Made by a program: the position numbers and the translations under genes. From positions 47,738-111,737 of the forward strand of contig JAZLJR010000053.1 in the NCBI GenBank assembly GCA_045617925.1: a stretch of DNA of 64,000 bases. Reading direction: 5' to 3'. Within the stretch, counting starts at the first letter, position 1, and each line of letters starts with the position of its first letter. This stretch comes from CALELF01 sp045617925. Lineage in GTDB: Bacteria > Synergistota > Synergistia > Synergistales > Synergistaceae. This document shows, piece after piece, positions 54,081-63,369 of this stretch. The notes below the pieces were generated by a model, which did not search any database, was not told where the DNA came from, and saw only the letters and a program-made list of their open reading frames with translations.

Positions 54081-54101
54081 CTTTATACCTCTTAGTTTTT
54101 A

Positions 54102-54950
54102 TTATCTTTCTTCTATGTCTAATATGCGTAGCAAACCTTTTCCTGTTCCAATAACAAGTGGCGAATGACTAACTATTTCCTTGGGCTGAGCCATTCCATC
54201 TAAAACTTCAGCCTTCCAAATCATACACTTGTGACCATCAAGTTCTGTAAATGCGCCAGGAAATGGATGTGTGACAGCACGAATTAAATTGTAAATTTCC
54301 ACAGCAGACTTATTCCAATCAATTTCACCATCTTCTGGTCTGCGACGTCCAAAATAACTGGCTTTACTTTCATCTTGTGGAATTAATTTTACGCTACCAT
54401 TTTCCAAGGCTGGCAATGTTCGCTCAATTATTTTTCGTGCAGCTTCCGTCACTTTCAAAAATACATCATGTCCCGTATCTGTCCATTCTATTGAAACAGC
54501 TTCACTATCCGCAATATCACCTTTGTCAGCAGCCTCTGTCATAACATGAAGTGTTGCCCCTGTTTCTGTTTCTCCGTTTAACACTGCCCAGTTTACACAG
54601 GCTCTACCGCGGTATCTTGGCAAGAGAGCACCATGTATATTATATGCTCCGAGCCTTGGAATTTCCAGCACAGACTTCGGAATTAAAGCTCTATAATAGA
54701 ATGATAAAACGAGCTCAGGAGCAAGCTTTCTTATATATTCTAATTCATCTGGCAAAGACGGTTTAGCAACCCTAGTTTCTATGCCATTTTTTTTAGCAAC
54801 TTCTTTAACGGAGCGAAACCAAATTTCCTCTGTTGGATCGTCATCATGCGTATATACACAAACAACATTTGCTCCATCTGCCAAAAGTTGCTCCAAGCAA
54901 ACAGCTCCAACCTGGCTATATGCAAAAACTAAAATTTTTGGTCTATTCAT
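54102..54950 (-). CDS. UDP-Ara4N formyltransferase (ArnA transformylase half)
   Basis: Formylates UDP-Ara4N with 10-formyl-tetrahydrofolate. The 282-residue product matches the N-terminal half of ArnA. The formyltransferase motif is NIHGALLPRYRGR (Asn and His), the catalytic Asp lies in ADKGDI, and the FGRRRPEDGEIDW segment is present. ATG 54950 overlaps the arnC end by 8 bases. Confidence 0.92.
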   Translation of the reverse strand: MNRPKILVFAYSQVGAVCLEQLLADGANVVCVYTHDDDPTEEIWFRSVKEVAKKNGIETRVAKPSLPDELEYIRKLAPELVLSFYYRALIPKSVLEIPRLGAYNIHGALLPRYRGRACVNWAVLNGETETGATLHVMTEAADKGDIADSEAVSIEWTDTGHDVFLKVTEAARKIIERTLPALENGSVKLIPQDESKASYFGRRRPEDGEIDWNKSAVEIYNLIRAVTHPFPGAFTELDGHKCMIWKAEVLDGMAQPKEIVSHSPLVIGTGKGLLRILDIEER

Positions 54951-55914
54951 TATCTTCACCATTTGAATAAATTTTTCTTATTGAGTAACGTGGACGGTGA
55001 TTAGATGCTTTATAAATTCGCCCAACATATTCACCAATAACTCCAACTGCCAAAAGGTTAGCACCAATAAGTATAAATTCCAATGCGTCAAATGCCAAGG
55101 AAAAAAAGCTCCGCGTCGTTAAATGTATCCCTAGAGCAAAACGCGCAAATGTTAAGAAAATCAAAACTAAAAACGCAATTACTGAAATTAACATACCAGT
55201 TACTGTAACCAGTTGCAAAGGAACTGTAGAAAAACTTGTCATAAGGTCAAAGTTGAGTCTTATTAGTTGAAATAGGCTATACTTTGATTCGCCAAATTCT
55301 CTACTTCTATGCGCAATTGGAATTTCTATTGGATTAGTTGCAAACTTTTGCGCCAACGCTGGAATGAAGGTTGAATTTTCTTGACTAGCGTTAATAATAT
55401 CTATAATCCGTCTATCATACCCACGTAGCATACATCCATAATCTTGTATTCGTAGCCCTGCAATTTTGTTCGTCGCTTTGTTCACACATTTTGAAGCAAC
55501 CTTACGGAATACTGGATCATTTCTGCCGACACGATAAGTCCCCACAACATCATGTCCTTTGTCCATTTCTTCAACCAAACGTGGTATTTCTTTTGGTGGA
55601 TTTTGCAAATCTGCGTCCAACGTAATAATTTTGCTTCCTCTTGCCTGTTCAAAAGCAGCCATTATCGCCATATGCTGACCGTAGTTACCACCGAAATCTA
55701 TAACTTTTACTTCTTTGTATGTCGCACAAAATTCTTTTAGAATATCTAACGTTTTGTCTCGACTACCATCATTTGTAAAAATTATTTCAAAGCTTCTTCC
55801 CATATTTTTCATTACAGGATAAAGCTCCTCCATCAATGGGTGTAGCGATTGTTCCTCGTTATACGCAGGAATAACTATTGAAATTTCTGGTGTCAATTTT
55901 GAGCTTGTATCCAT
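54943..55914 (-). CDS. arnC: Undecaprenyl-phosphate 4-deoxy-4-formamido-L-arabinose transferase
   Basis: Transfers formyl-Ara4N to undecaprenyl phosphate at the inner membrane face. The 323-residue GT2 protein has IVIPAYNEEQSL, NDGSRDKTL, the DxD motif TLDADLQNPP, and two C-terminal membrane segments (about 235-260 and 270-300). Overlaps arnB by one base and the formyltransferase by 8. Confidence 0.93.
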   Translation of the reverse strand: MDTSSKLTPEISIVIPAYNEEQSLHPLMEELYPVMKNMGRSFEIIFTNDGSRDKTLDILKEFCATYKEVKVIDFGGNYGQHMAIMAAFEQARGSKIITLDADLQNPPKEIPRLVEEMDKGHDVVGTYRVGRNDPVFRKVASKCVNKATNKIAGLRIQDYGCMLRGYDRRIIDIINASQENSTFIPALAQKFATNPIEIPIAHRSREFGESKYSLFQLIRLNFDLMTSFSTVPLQLVTVTGMLISVIAFLVLIFLTFARFALGIHLTTRSFFSLAFDALEFILIGANLLAVGVIGEYVGRIYKASNHRPRYSIRKIYSNGEDNE

Positions 55915-57077
55915 TATTTCAGCACTTCCTTTATAGCCTGCACAACATCTTGTGCATCTTTATCTGTCATAGCTGGGAAGAGTGGCAAAGAAACTATACG
56001 CTCAGAAACATATTCAGCATTTGGCAAGCTTCCTTTTGATAGTCCCGTCAATTGACCATAGCAAGAGAAAAGATGCAAAGCCTGATAATGGTAACCAGTT
56101 CCAATATTGCGTTCCTTTAGCTTCGCCATAAATTCATCACGAGTAATTCCAGCCTTTTCTATGTCAACTAATGGCGTAAAAATATGCCAAGAGTGAACCA
56201 AGTCATTTGGCACTACTGGCGGTAAAATCAAAGACGAGACGTCAGCAAGCTCTTTCATATAAAAAGCAACTAATTGCTGTCTTCTTTCATTAAAAGAATC
56301 CAGCTGTCTCATTTGAGAAATTCCAATAGCAGAGGAAAGATCTGTTGTGGTATATTTCAAGCCTGGGTGCAAAATGTCATAACTTGCACTCCCCTTGGCA
56401 CTATACCTGTTCCAAGCACCCTTTGACATACCATTTTGACGGAACATAAGAATATTTTCCGCACATTCCTCATCCTCTGTGCATATCATACCACCTTCAC
56501 CAGTTGTAATATTCTTTGTTGGATGAAAGCTAAAGACAGTTAAGTGTCTTGCACCACGGTTTGCACCTATTTTTCTTCCTTTGTATGATGCACCAAGTGC
56601 ATGGGCTGCATCTTCTATTATTGCTAAATTATATTTTTTAGCAATTTCTTCTATTTCGTCCATTTTGCAAGGTAGTCCAGCAAAGTGAACTGGTATTATT
56701 GCTTTTGTTTTTGAAGTAATTGCCTTTTCTATATTTTCTGGCACTACATTGCGAGTTTTAGCATCAATATCAACAAGAACAGGTTTAGCACCAGTAAAAA
56801 TTATCGCATTTACCGTCGCAGCAAAGGTCATTGGAGTAGTTATAACTTCGTCACCTTCACCAATACCAAGTGACGCAACTGCTGCATGCAGTCCGGCTGT
56901 TGCAGAATTTACAGACAAGGCATAAGTAGCCCCAGTATAGTTTTTGAATACATTTTCAAACTCTATTGTCCTAGGTCCCATTGCAAGCCAACCTTGTTTA
57001 ATTGACTCAGCTATCTCTGGCAACACATCCTCTGACACAGATGGTTTTGCAAAAGGCAAAAAGTCCTCTCTTATCAT
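55914..57077 (-). CDS. arnB: UDP-4-amino-4-deoxy-L-arabinose aminotransferase
   Basis: PLP enzyme adding the 4-amino group with glutamate as donor. The 387-residue DegT/DnrJ/EryC1 protein has the VNSATAGLHAAV motif, EDAAHALGASYKG, and the PLP Lys in SFHPTKNITTGEGGM. The operon setting supports ArnB over other sugar aminotransferases. Confidence 0.93.
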   Translation of the reverse strand: MIREDFLPFAKPSVSEDVLPEIAESIKQGWLAMGPRTIEFENVFKNYTGATYALSVNSATAGLHAAVASLGIGEGDEVITTPMTFAATVNAIIFTGAKPVLVDIDAKTRNVVPENIEKAITSKTKAIIPVHFAGLPCKMDEIEEIAKKYNLAIIEDAAHALGASYKGRKIGANRGARHLTVFSFHPTKNITTGEGGMICTEDEECAENILMFRQNGMSKGAWNRYSAKGSASYDILHPGLKYTTTDLSSAIGISQMRQLDSFNERRQQLVAFYMKELADVSSLILPPVVPNDLVHSWHIFTPLVDIEKAGITRDEFMAKLKERNIGTGYHYQALHLFSCYGQLTGLSKGSLPNAEYVSERIVSLPLFPAMTDKDAQDVVQAIKEVLK

Positions 57078-57116
57078 TGTAATATTTCCTCCAACCTGTA
57101 TTTTTGATTACAAGAT

Positions 57117-58778
57117 TTACCTAAAATTTGTAAAAACAAGATACTTCCCAACCTGTGCTTTTTTTGCATAGCTAACGTTGTTAGTGAAAAAGTCGTCCAC
57201 TCTCATATCATCACGCACAACAATAGCATACTTGCTTTTACTCTGCCAAAGCGGTAAAAATTCGTCTTTCTTCAAAAACCAGCTCTTTGCAGACGGTTTA
57301 GAAGCTCCAAACTCCAATTCACCTAACTCTTCAACCTGAAGCACACGGTGTGTTGTATAAAAGGATAATCCCTGTAATACCTCTCTATATGAAACAAGCG
57401 TTACATCATCTGGACAAGTCCTCAAAACATATTCAGAAACGAATTTTAATGTTCTCACTTCTGCTATTGTTGGAAACAATGTGTGCAAAGACATCATAAA
57501 AATAAAAGAAGCAAAGCACAGCACAATTAAAGCATCTTTTACCTTTTTTTTAGAAAGAATAGTAAATAAAATTGGCATAGAAATAAGTGCAATGGAAGAT
57601 ATTACACCCGTTCTAAAAAGGCTCATTCCAATTTCAGTAGTTTCATCCTTGGGCAAATAGTAACAGACAATGGGGAAGGAAAATAAAGCAAGCGCAAGCA
57701 AACCATTACATACCCAAAGCCAAGCCTTTGCACTGCCAAACACAATATTCTGCTCTTGCATTTTTACCAAATTTGCCGCAATTAACACAGCAAGCGGTGG
57801 AAAGCAAGGAACAATATATGGAATTAATTTTGAGTTTGAAAAAGAGAAGAAAAGAAGTATCACAGAAAACCAAAGAGCAAGGTAAATAAAAAGATGTCTT
57901 TTGTCTTCCGAAGTATCTCCACGCAACCCCTTTTTTGAAAAAATAGATGGTAAAAAAGCAGTCCATGGAACTATGCCAGCAGGAATCATTGGCAAGAAAT
58001 ACCAAAATGGCTGATATCTAGCGTGTATTTTAGTGGCATAACGCAGAAAATGCTCACGTATAAAAAAGAAATAGAAAAAGTCCGGATTTTTTGCACAAAC
58101 AGGATAAAAATAACTAACTGTTACAAGGAAAAATAAAATAACACCTGGTATATATAACGATTTATAAAATAATTGCCACTGGCGTGTTAGCACAATATAC
58201 CAGAAAATTATTCCAGCAGGCAAAACTATTGCCACTAGACCCTTTGTCAAAACACCCAGAGCAAGTGACAAATAAAAAATAATATAGCTAATTCTACTTT
58301 GTTTTTTATGTGCAATAAAAAATGCAACTAGTGCAATAGTTATGAAGGTAGAAAGAGGCATATCTGTAATAGTAATGGAACCAATTGCATAATACAAGAG
58401 AGATGTCACGGTAATGACATAGCTAAGTATTCCACCCCAAAAACCTATAAATACACCAGCTAATATAGCAACCGCAACTGCACCTAAAATCGCCAGCGAA
58501 GCAGTCGCAAGACGGGCAGCAAATTCATTTTGCCCTAGAAATTTAAAAGAAATTGCATTTAGCCAATAAAGCAACGGTGGTTTTTCAAAATAATGGACAT
58601 AGTTCAAGCGAGGTGTGATATAATCGCCACTCTCTACCATTTCACGTGCAATTTCAGCATAGCGACCCTCATCAGGTTCCATAAGGGGATAATTTCCTAA
58701 CGAAACAAAATACAACAAGATTGTCGCAAAAATTAAAGAAATTACAACTAACGTTTTTTGATATTTTTTTATAATCAT
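57117..58778 (-). CDS. arnT: Lipid A Ara4N transferase ArnT (GT83/PMT-like)
   Basis: Moves Ara4N from undecaprenyl phosphate to lipid A phosphates on the periplasmic face. The 553-residue protein has about 12 membrane segments. The first periplasmic loop holds MEPDEGRYAEIAREM with the catalytic Asp-Glu pair, and the FEKPPLLYWLNA motif follows. Lipid A as acceptor is inferred from the full arn set. First gene of the operon; GAGGT precedes the ATG. Confidence 0.93.
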   Translation of the reverse strand: MIIKKYQKTLVVISLIFATILLYFVSLGNYPLMEPDEGRYAEIAREMVESGDYITPRLNYVHYFEKPPLLYWLNAISFKFLGQNEFAARLATASLAILGAVAVAILAGVFIGFWGGILSYVITVTSLLYYAIGSITITDMPLSTFITIALVAFFIAHKKQSRISYIIFYLSLALGVLTKGLVAIVLPAGIIFWYIVLTRQWQLFYKSLYIPGVILFFLVTVSYFYPVCAKNPDFFYFFFIREHFLRYATKIHARYQPFWYFLPMIPAGIVPWTAFLPSIFSKKGLRGDTSEDKRHLFIYLALWFSVILLFFSFSNSKLIPYIVPCFPPLAVLIAANLVKMQEQNIVFGSAKAWLWVCNGLLALALFSFPIVCYYLPKDETTEIGMSLFRTGVISSIALISMPILFTILSKKKVKDALIVLCFASFIFMMSLHTLFPTIAEVRTLKFVSEYVLRTCPDDVTLVSYREVLQGLSFYTTHRVLQVEELGELEFGASKPSAKSWFLKKDEFLPLWQSKSKYAIVVRDDMRVDDFFTNNVSYAKKAQVGKYLVFTNFR

Positions 58779-58814
58779 AGTGATGAAACCTCTTCACAAA
58801 ATCTCAACTTCGTA

Positions 58815-58845
58815 ATTATATCATAGTTATCATATAATTTAACAA
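58815..58845 (-). promoter_or_regulatory. Probable promoter of the arn operon
   Basis: Perfect TATAAT (58815-58820) with TTGTTA (58840-58845) at a long 19-base spacer, or GTTAAA at 17, on the minus strand. No PmrA-type direct repeat is evident. Confidence 0.5.
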
Positions 58846-58865
58846 AACTATATTGAATTTGAGTC

Positions 58866-58894
58866 TTTGTTTTTGGGCTACGTTAGTCTATAAT
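58866..58894 (+). promoter_or_regulatory. Probable promoter of mnmE operon
   Basis: Perfect TATAAT (58889-58894) with a weak -35 TTTGTT (58866-58871) 17 bases upstream. Divergent with the arn promoter. Confidence 0.55.
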
Positions 58895-58924
58895 TCACTC
58901 ATGTTTTTGAAAGGAAATGGTAAT

Positions 58925-60301
58925 ATGCAAGAAGATATAATAGTAGCTTGTGGCACACCGCAAGGATACGGAGGAATTTCAATTATAAGAATTTCTGGAG
59001 CTGGTGCAGTAAGCTTAGCAGAAAAAATTTTTGTGACCCCAAAAACTCTTTCAAGTGTTTCAACACGTTGTATGACACTTGGAAAACTTAAAGACATCAA
59101 AGGACAAATTTTTGATACTGTGTTGGCAGTTCGTTTTGATGAGGGAAAAAGCTACACAGGAGAAGAAATGGTAGAATTTCACTGCCATGGCGGTTTTGCC
59201 TCCGCCAATCATTGCATAAGCCAACTTTTATCTTTAGGTGCACGGATGGCAGTTAATGGAGAATTTACACGCCGTGCTTACACAAATGGCAAAATAAATC
59301 TTTTACAGGCAGAGGCAGTTAACGCATTGATTTCCTCTTCCTCAACTAGTGCTTTAAAAGCTGCAAGCAGAACTTTAACAGGTGAATTAAATATCAAAAT
59401 TCAAAATATATTGCGAGAATTAACAAATTTTTCTGCTACACTAGAAGTTGATCTTGATTTTCCAGAAGAAAGCGATGGCTTTTTAACTCAAGAAGAAAAA
59501 ATAGAAACTTGCGACACTATACTGTCTGAAATGCAAAAACTTTTAGCCAAATGCAAAGCTGGCAGACTTCTTCAAAATGGATTTAACATCGCAATCGTTG
59601 GCTTGCCAAACGTTGGCAAATCTAGCACACTTAACGCACTTTTGGAGAAAGATAAGGCAATAGTAACAGACATTCCAGGCACTACAAGAGACATTATTGA
59701 AGACAAAATCGTAATAGGCGGAGTTCCGATAAATATAATTGACACCGCAGGGATAAGAGACACAAACGACATTGTGGAAAATCTAGGCGTTGAACGCTCA
59801 TGCAAGGCTATGAAAGATGCTGACCTTGTCCTGTGTCTGCTTGACGTCTCTCAAAACGCAAATGAACAGATAAGGTTTGTGCGTAAATACATATCGGACG
59901 CTAACTCAATCCTTCTGCTCAATAAAATTGATTTACCCAAGGAATTGCAATGCCTTTCTTTGAAAGATTTACAAGAAAATTTCCCTGATAAAAAAATAAT
60001 AGAAATTTCTGCTAAAAATAAAATCGCAATTGAATCACTTAAAAATGAAATTTTCGCCATTGCCTCTGCCTCAAGCGACATAGAAAACGCTTATAGCGTT
60101 TCCACTCGACAAGAAGAATGCTTACTACAGGCAAAAAACGAAATTGAAGAATCAATAAAATTGTTACTGGCTAACGAAATGCCAGATGTGATAATTACAA
60201 CTGTATCTTCTGCAAGAAAACAAATTGCAAATTTTCTTGGCGTGGACGCCACAGAAGACTTGCTTGATACAGTTTTTAGCAAATTTTGTGTTGGCAAATG
60301 A
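58925..60301 (+). CDS. mnmE: tRNA modification GTPase MnmE
   Basis: With MnmG, installs cmnm5U at the wobble base of certain tRNAs. The 458-residue product from MQEDIIV has the folate-binding N-domain and a helical domain. The inserted G domain has G1 GLPNVGKSS, G2 GTTRD, G3 DTAGIRDT and G4 LNKIDL. The essential C-terminal Cys motif is CVGK. AAGG precedes the ATG; an upstream in-frame start lacks a site. MnmG is not in the window; TrmFO, a distant flavoprotein relative, is at 62044. Confidence 0.96.
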   Translation: MQEDIIVACGTPQGYGGISIIRISGAGAVSLAEKIFVTPKTLSSVSTRCMTLGKLKDIKGQIFDTVLAVRFDEGKSYTGEEMVEFHCHGGFASANHCISQLLSLGARMAVNGEFTRRAYTNGKINLLQAEAVNALISSSSTSALKAASRTLTGELNIKIQNILRELTNFSATLEVDLDFPEESDGFLTQEEKIETCDTILSEMQKLLAKCKAGRLLQNGFNIAIVGLPNVGKSSTLNALLEKDKAIVTDIPGTTRDIIEDKIVIGGVPINIIDTAGIRDTNDIVENLGVERSCKAMKDADLVLCLLDVSQNANEQIRFVRKYISDANSILLLNKIDLPKELQCLSLKDLQENFPDKKIIEISAKNKIAIESLKNEIFAIASASSDIENAYSVSTRQEECLLQAKNEIEESIKLLLANEMPDVIITTVSSARKQIANFLGVDATEDLLDTVFSKFCVGK

Positions 60302-61290
60302 GTAACAATATAATTTTTGTTATGCCACCTCAAGGCACAAGTGGCCCCATTCCACTGGAGTTTTTGCTCCAAAAATATCCCGTCTTTAAAAAATTTTATA
60401 GTCAAACAGAAAGCTATTTCTTAACGCAGGGCTATTCAAAAAAAGAAATTTTTTACAATTTTTCTAATCCCAGTGAAAGCTCTGCTATTACAAGCCACCC
60501 TTTCATATATTTTTGGAGCATTGCTATGGCAAGCCTCTATATTCAATTTGGTGTAGTGCCAAACGCGATAATTGGTCATTCGCTTGGTGAATTTGCAGCT
60601 CTTGTTGTTGCTTTTTACGCAGATTACACCGATATGTTACATTTTGTTACACAAAGAGCAAAAATGTTAGACGAAATTTCACAACGCAATAACAATAAAG
60701 GAGCTATGTGCCACGTCATAGCCCCTAGAACAGAGCTTGAAAATATTATTGCTCCATTAAAAAAAATATCCATTGCGTCCATAAATTCTGCAAATTCCTG
60801 CGTTGCTTCAGGATTTTCTAACGAAATTATACTTCTTGAAAAAATTTGCGATAAACAACAAATTCAGCACAAACGCCTACGTGTTCCTCACGCTGCTCAT
60901 AGTCCAGTATTACGTAACATTGATTTTTCCTCTTTACCATTTCCAAAAATAAAAAAGACAGAAGAACAAAATTTTCCTTTTTTTCCAGTTTTTCTTTCTT
61001 CAAGTGTTGACATAGAACACTTTAACATGGAAAATTATCCAGACTTTCAAGCAAAAAATATTGCGAATTTCTATTCTGCATTTTCAAAAATGCAAGAAAG
61101 CTACACAAGTCCAATTTGTATTGAATTTTCAGTTCATTCAACATTAAAAAGTGCCTGTCTAGCAAATGGTACAACAGAACACATCGGGGCAAGTGCATTG
61201 CCTTGCTATGTTCCAAATCTCTCTAGGGAAGAATGCTTTTACCAAGCAATCGAAAATAATTTAGCAAAATTAAGGAGGCTAAACCAATGA
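60298..61290 (+). CDS. FabD/AT-like acyltransferase of unknown partner
   Basis: A 330-residue malonyl-CoA:ACP transacylase-fold protein. The nucleophile motif is GHSLGEFAAL (Ser near 95), with a conserved Arg (QRAKMLDE, near 120) and the His site PHAAHSP (His near 201). The usual N-terminal FPGQG oxyanion loop is changed to MPPQGTSG, keeping Gln-Gly. It lies outside any visible fatty-acid operon, overlaps mnmE by four bases (ATGA) and the next gene by four. It may be the housekeeping FabD or a dedicated acyltransferase of AT type seen in polyketide systems; context favours neither. Confidence 0.82.
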   Translation: MSNNIIFVMPPQGTSGPIPLEFLLQKYPVFKKFYSQTESYFLTQGYSKKEIFYNFSNPSESSAITSHPFIYFWSIAMASLYIQFGVVPNAIIGHSLGEFAALVVAFYADYTDMLHFVTQRAKMLDEISQRNNNKGAMCHVIAPRTELENIIAPLKKISIASINSANSCVASGFSNEIILLEKICDKQQIQHKRLRVPHAAHSPVLRNIDFSSLPFPKIKKTEEQNFPFFPVFLSSSVDIEHFNMENYPDFQAKNIANFYSAFSKMQESYTSPICIEFSVHSTLKSACLANGTTEHIGASALPCYVPNLSREECFYQAIENNLAKLRRLNQ

Positions 61291-61973
61291 AATGTCCAAG
61301 TTGTCAAAAAAGAATTCCAAATAGTGCCAGTTTTTGCGAGCACTGCGGAGCGTCAATTCCAGAAGACGCAAAGCCTAAAAGGCGCATAAAATTTGAAGAG
61401 CCAGTAGGTGATATTTCAATTTTGAGAGCAATTTTACGTGGCTTTAAGAAATATTTAGTCTTTTGGGGCAGAGCAACTAGAAAAGAATTTTGGTGCTTTT
61501 TTATCTTCGCTTTTGGCGTTGCCTTTTGCCTTTCTGCCTTAGCAGGTGGCTTTACAACTACCCCTGAACTTGAAGACCCGTCAAATGTAAGAACATTAAT
61601 TACCACGACAAACATTTCAATCCTTTGGGATTGCTTTGTCCTCATTCCAATTATTTCTTGTTACGCAAGACGAATGCACGATATTGGCAAAAGTGGTCTT
61701 GCACCACTAAAATTTATACCAACCTTGGGAATATACGCTGCCGTTGCATATATTTTCACAATTTTTAGCAACAGCGTAGAAGATGCTGGATGGTTTAAAA
61801 GAACGATGCTCCACATGGCAGGAGCTGATGTTGATAAAATTTCACATACACAAGAAATTATTCAAAATATTTTTATTGCACTTGTGTCAATTTACATTTT
61901 ATACATTGTGGTTCTATTATTAAAGGATAGCCAAATAGGTGATAATGAATACGGAAATGACCCCAAAGGTTAA
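61287..61973 (+). CDS. Zinc-ribbon DUF805 membrane protein
   Basis: A 228-residue protein. Residues 1-25 form a zinc ribbon (CPSC and CEHC). Residues about 60-220 are a DUF805 domain with about four membrane segments and the family marker RRMHDIGKSG. DUF805 function is unknown. The zinc-ribbon plus DUF805 arrangement is common. Start overlaps the acyltransferase stop by four bases (ATGA). Confidence 0.87.
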   Translation: MKCPSCQKRIPNSASFCEHCGASIPEDAKPKRRIKFEEPVGDISILRAILRGFKKYLVFWGRATRKEFWCFFIFAFGVAFCLSALAGGFTTTPELEDPSNVRTLITTTNISILWDCFVLIPIISCYARRMHDIGKSGLAPLKFIPTLGIYAAVAYIFTIFSNSVEDAGWFKRTMLHMAGADVDKISHTQEIIQNIFIALVSIYILYIVVLLLKDSQIGDNEYGNDPKG

Positions 61974-61982
61974 AATGTATAA

Positions 61983-62027
61983 AAAGAGAAGTGATACTAT
62001 GTATTAGTATTAGTATCACTTCTCTTT
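61983..62027. terminator. Bidirectional terminator between DUF805 gene and trmFO
   Basis: A 17-bp perfect stem (61983-61999 with 62011-62027, arm AAAGAGAAGTGATACTA) and an 11-base loop, with A-rich left and T-rich right flanks. Confidence 0.9.
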
Positions 62028-62043
62028 TCGTATTCATATAGCG

Positions 62044-63369
62044 CTAATTTTCAAATATATCTTTTCTCGATTCTATGAAATTTTGCATAGCTTTTAGGGC
62101 TCTTTCGCCTGTTACCTCGCATCTTTCTGCGCGGCTTTTGATTTTACGCCCTTCTAGTTTTGGCATAATGCCAAGATTCACATTCATTGGCTGAAATGAT
62201 GAAGGAATAGCCATTTGCAAATAATTAAGCAAACTTCCTATTGCTGTTTCTGATGGGAGCTTCGGCATTTTTTGTCCTCTTAACATAGCAAAAGCAAAGA
62301 TGCCGGCGGCAAGCCCCATTGCTGTGCTTTCCATATATCCCTCTACTCCACTTGCCTGTCCAGCAATGAAAATTTTGGAATTATTTTTAAATCGTAGACA
62401 TTCGTCCAAAACCTTAGGAGCATTTACAAATAAATTTCTGTGCATTACACCTTTACGAACAAATTCAGCATTTTTCAAGGCAGGAATGAGTCTAAACACT
62501 CTCTCTTGATCCCCCCACTTCAAGTTAGTCTGAAAACCTACCATATTGTAAAGTGTGCCGTCTATGTTATCTTGACGGAGTTGCACAACTGCACAGGGTC
62601 TCTTGCCACCCGTAAATTCTTCAAAACCCACGGGACGAAGTGGACCAAAGACAAGTGTTTGAGGTCCTCTTTTTGCGATAACTTCAACAGGCAAACAGCC
62701 TTCAAAATGCTTTGCTTCTTCAAATGAGTGTCTCGGGGCAGTTTCTGCTTCAATAAGAGCCTTGTAAAACACCTCATATTCTTCTTTGTTCATCGGGCAA
62801 TTGATATAGTCTCCTTCATTGCCCCAGCGATTTCCCTTGAATGCGCATGTCATATCTATGGTAGAAACATCAACTATCGGTGCAACGGCATCGTAAAAAT
62901 ATAAAAATTCTTCCCCCGTCAGTTTAGCAATCTGTTCCGCAAAAACAGGCGAAGTTAATGGTCCTGTCGCAATGATAGTTGGTTCGTCTTTGATTTCGGT
63001 TACTTCTTCCGTTACAATATCTACATTTGGAAGATTTTTTAATTTGTTTGTAATAAATTCTGCAAAAACATTTCTATCAACTGCCAGGGCATTTCCAGCA
63101 GGAACAGCTGACACTCGCGCGGCTTTCATTATTAAGCTATCAAAGCACTCAAGCTCAGCATGCAAAATACCTGCTGTTGTGCTCAATTTATCACCACCAA
63201 GAGAATTACTACACACCAGCTCACCAAATAAATCTGTTTGATGAGCTGGTGTGTTTTTTAGTGGGCGCATTTCACAAAGCGTGACATTTACGCCACGCTT
63301 TGCAAGCTGCCAAGCAGCCTCGCTTCCAGCAAGCCCGGCACCGATAATTTTAATACCATTACAATTCAT
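62044..63369 (-). CDS. trmFO: Folate-dependent tRNA m5U54 methyltransferase TrmFO
   Basis: Makes m5U at position 54 of tRNA using methylene-tetrahydrofolate and FADH2, the Bacillota route. The 441-residue flavoprotein has the FAD loop GAGLAGSEAA, CEMRP, the ETDLFGELVCSNS-like DLFGELVCSNSL segment, and the GQASGVEGYMESTAMG motif. Overlaps topA by 11 bases, the usual topA-trmFO pair. Confidence 0.96.
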   Translation of the reverse strand: MNCNGIKIIGAGLAGSEAAWQLAKRGVNVTLCEMRPLKNTPAHQTDLFGELVCSNSLGGDKLSTTAGILHAELECFDSLIMKAARVSAVPAGNALAVDRNVFAEFITNKLKNLPNVDIVTEEVTEIKDEPTIIATGPLTSPVFAEQIAKLTGEEFLYFYDAVAPIVDVSTIDMTCAFKGNRWGNEGDYINCPMNKEEYEVFYKALIEAETAPRHSFEEAKHFEGCLPVEVIAKRGPQTLVFGPLRPVGFEEFTGGKRPCAVVQLRQDNIDGTLYNMVGFQTNLKWGDQERVFRLIPALKNAEFVRKGVMHRNLFVNAPKVLDECLRFKNNSKIFIAGQASGVEGYMESTAMGLAAGIFAFAMLRGQKMPKLPSETAIGSLLNYLQMAIPSSFQPMNVNLGIMPKLEGRKIKSRAERCEVTGERALKAMQNFIESRKDIFEN

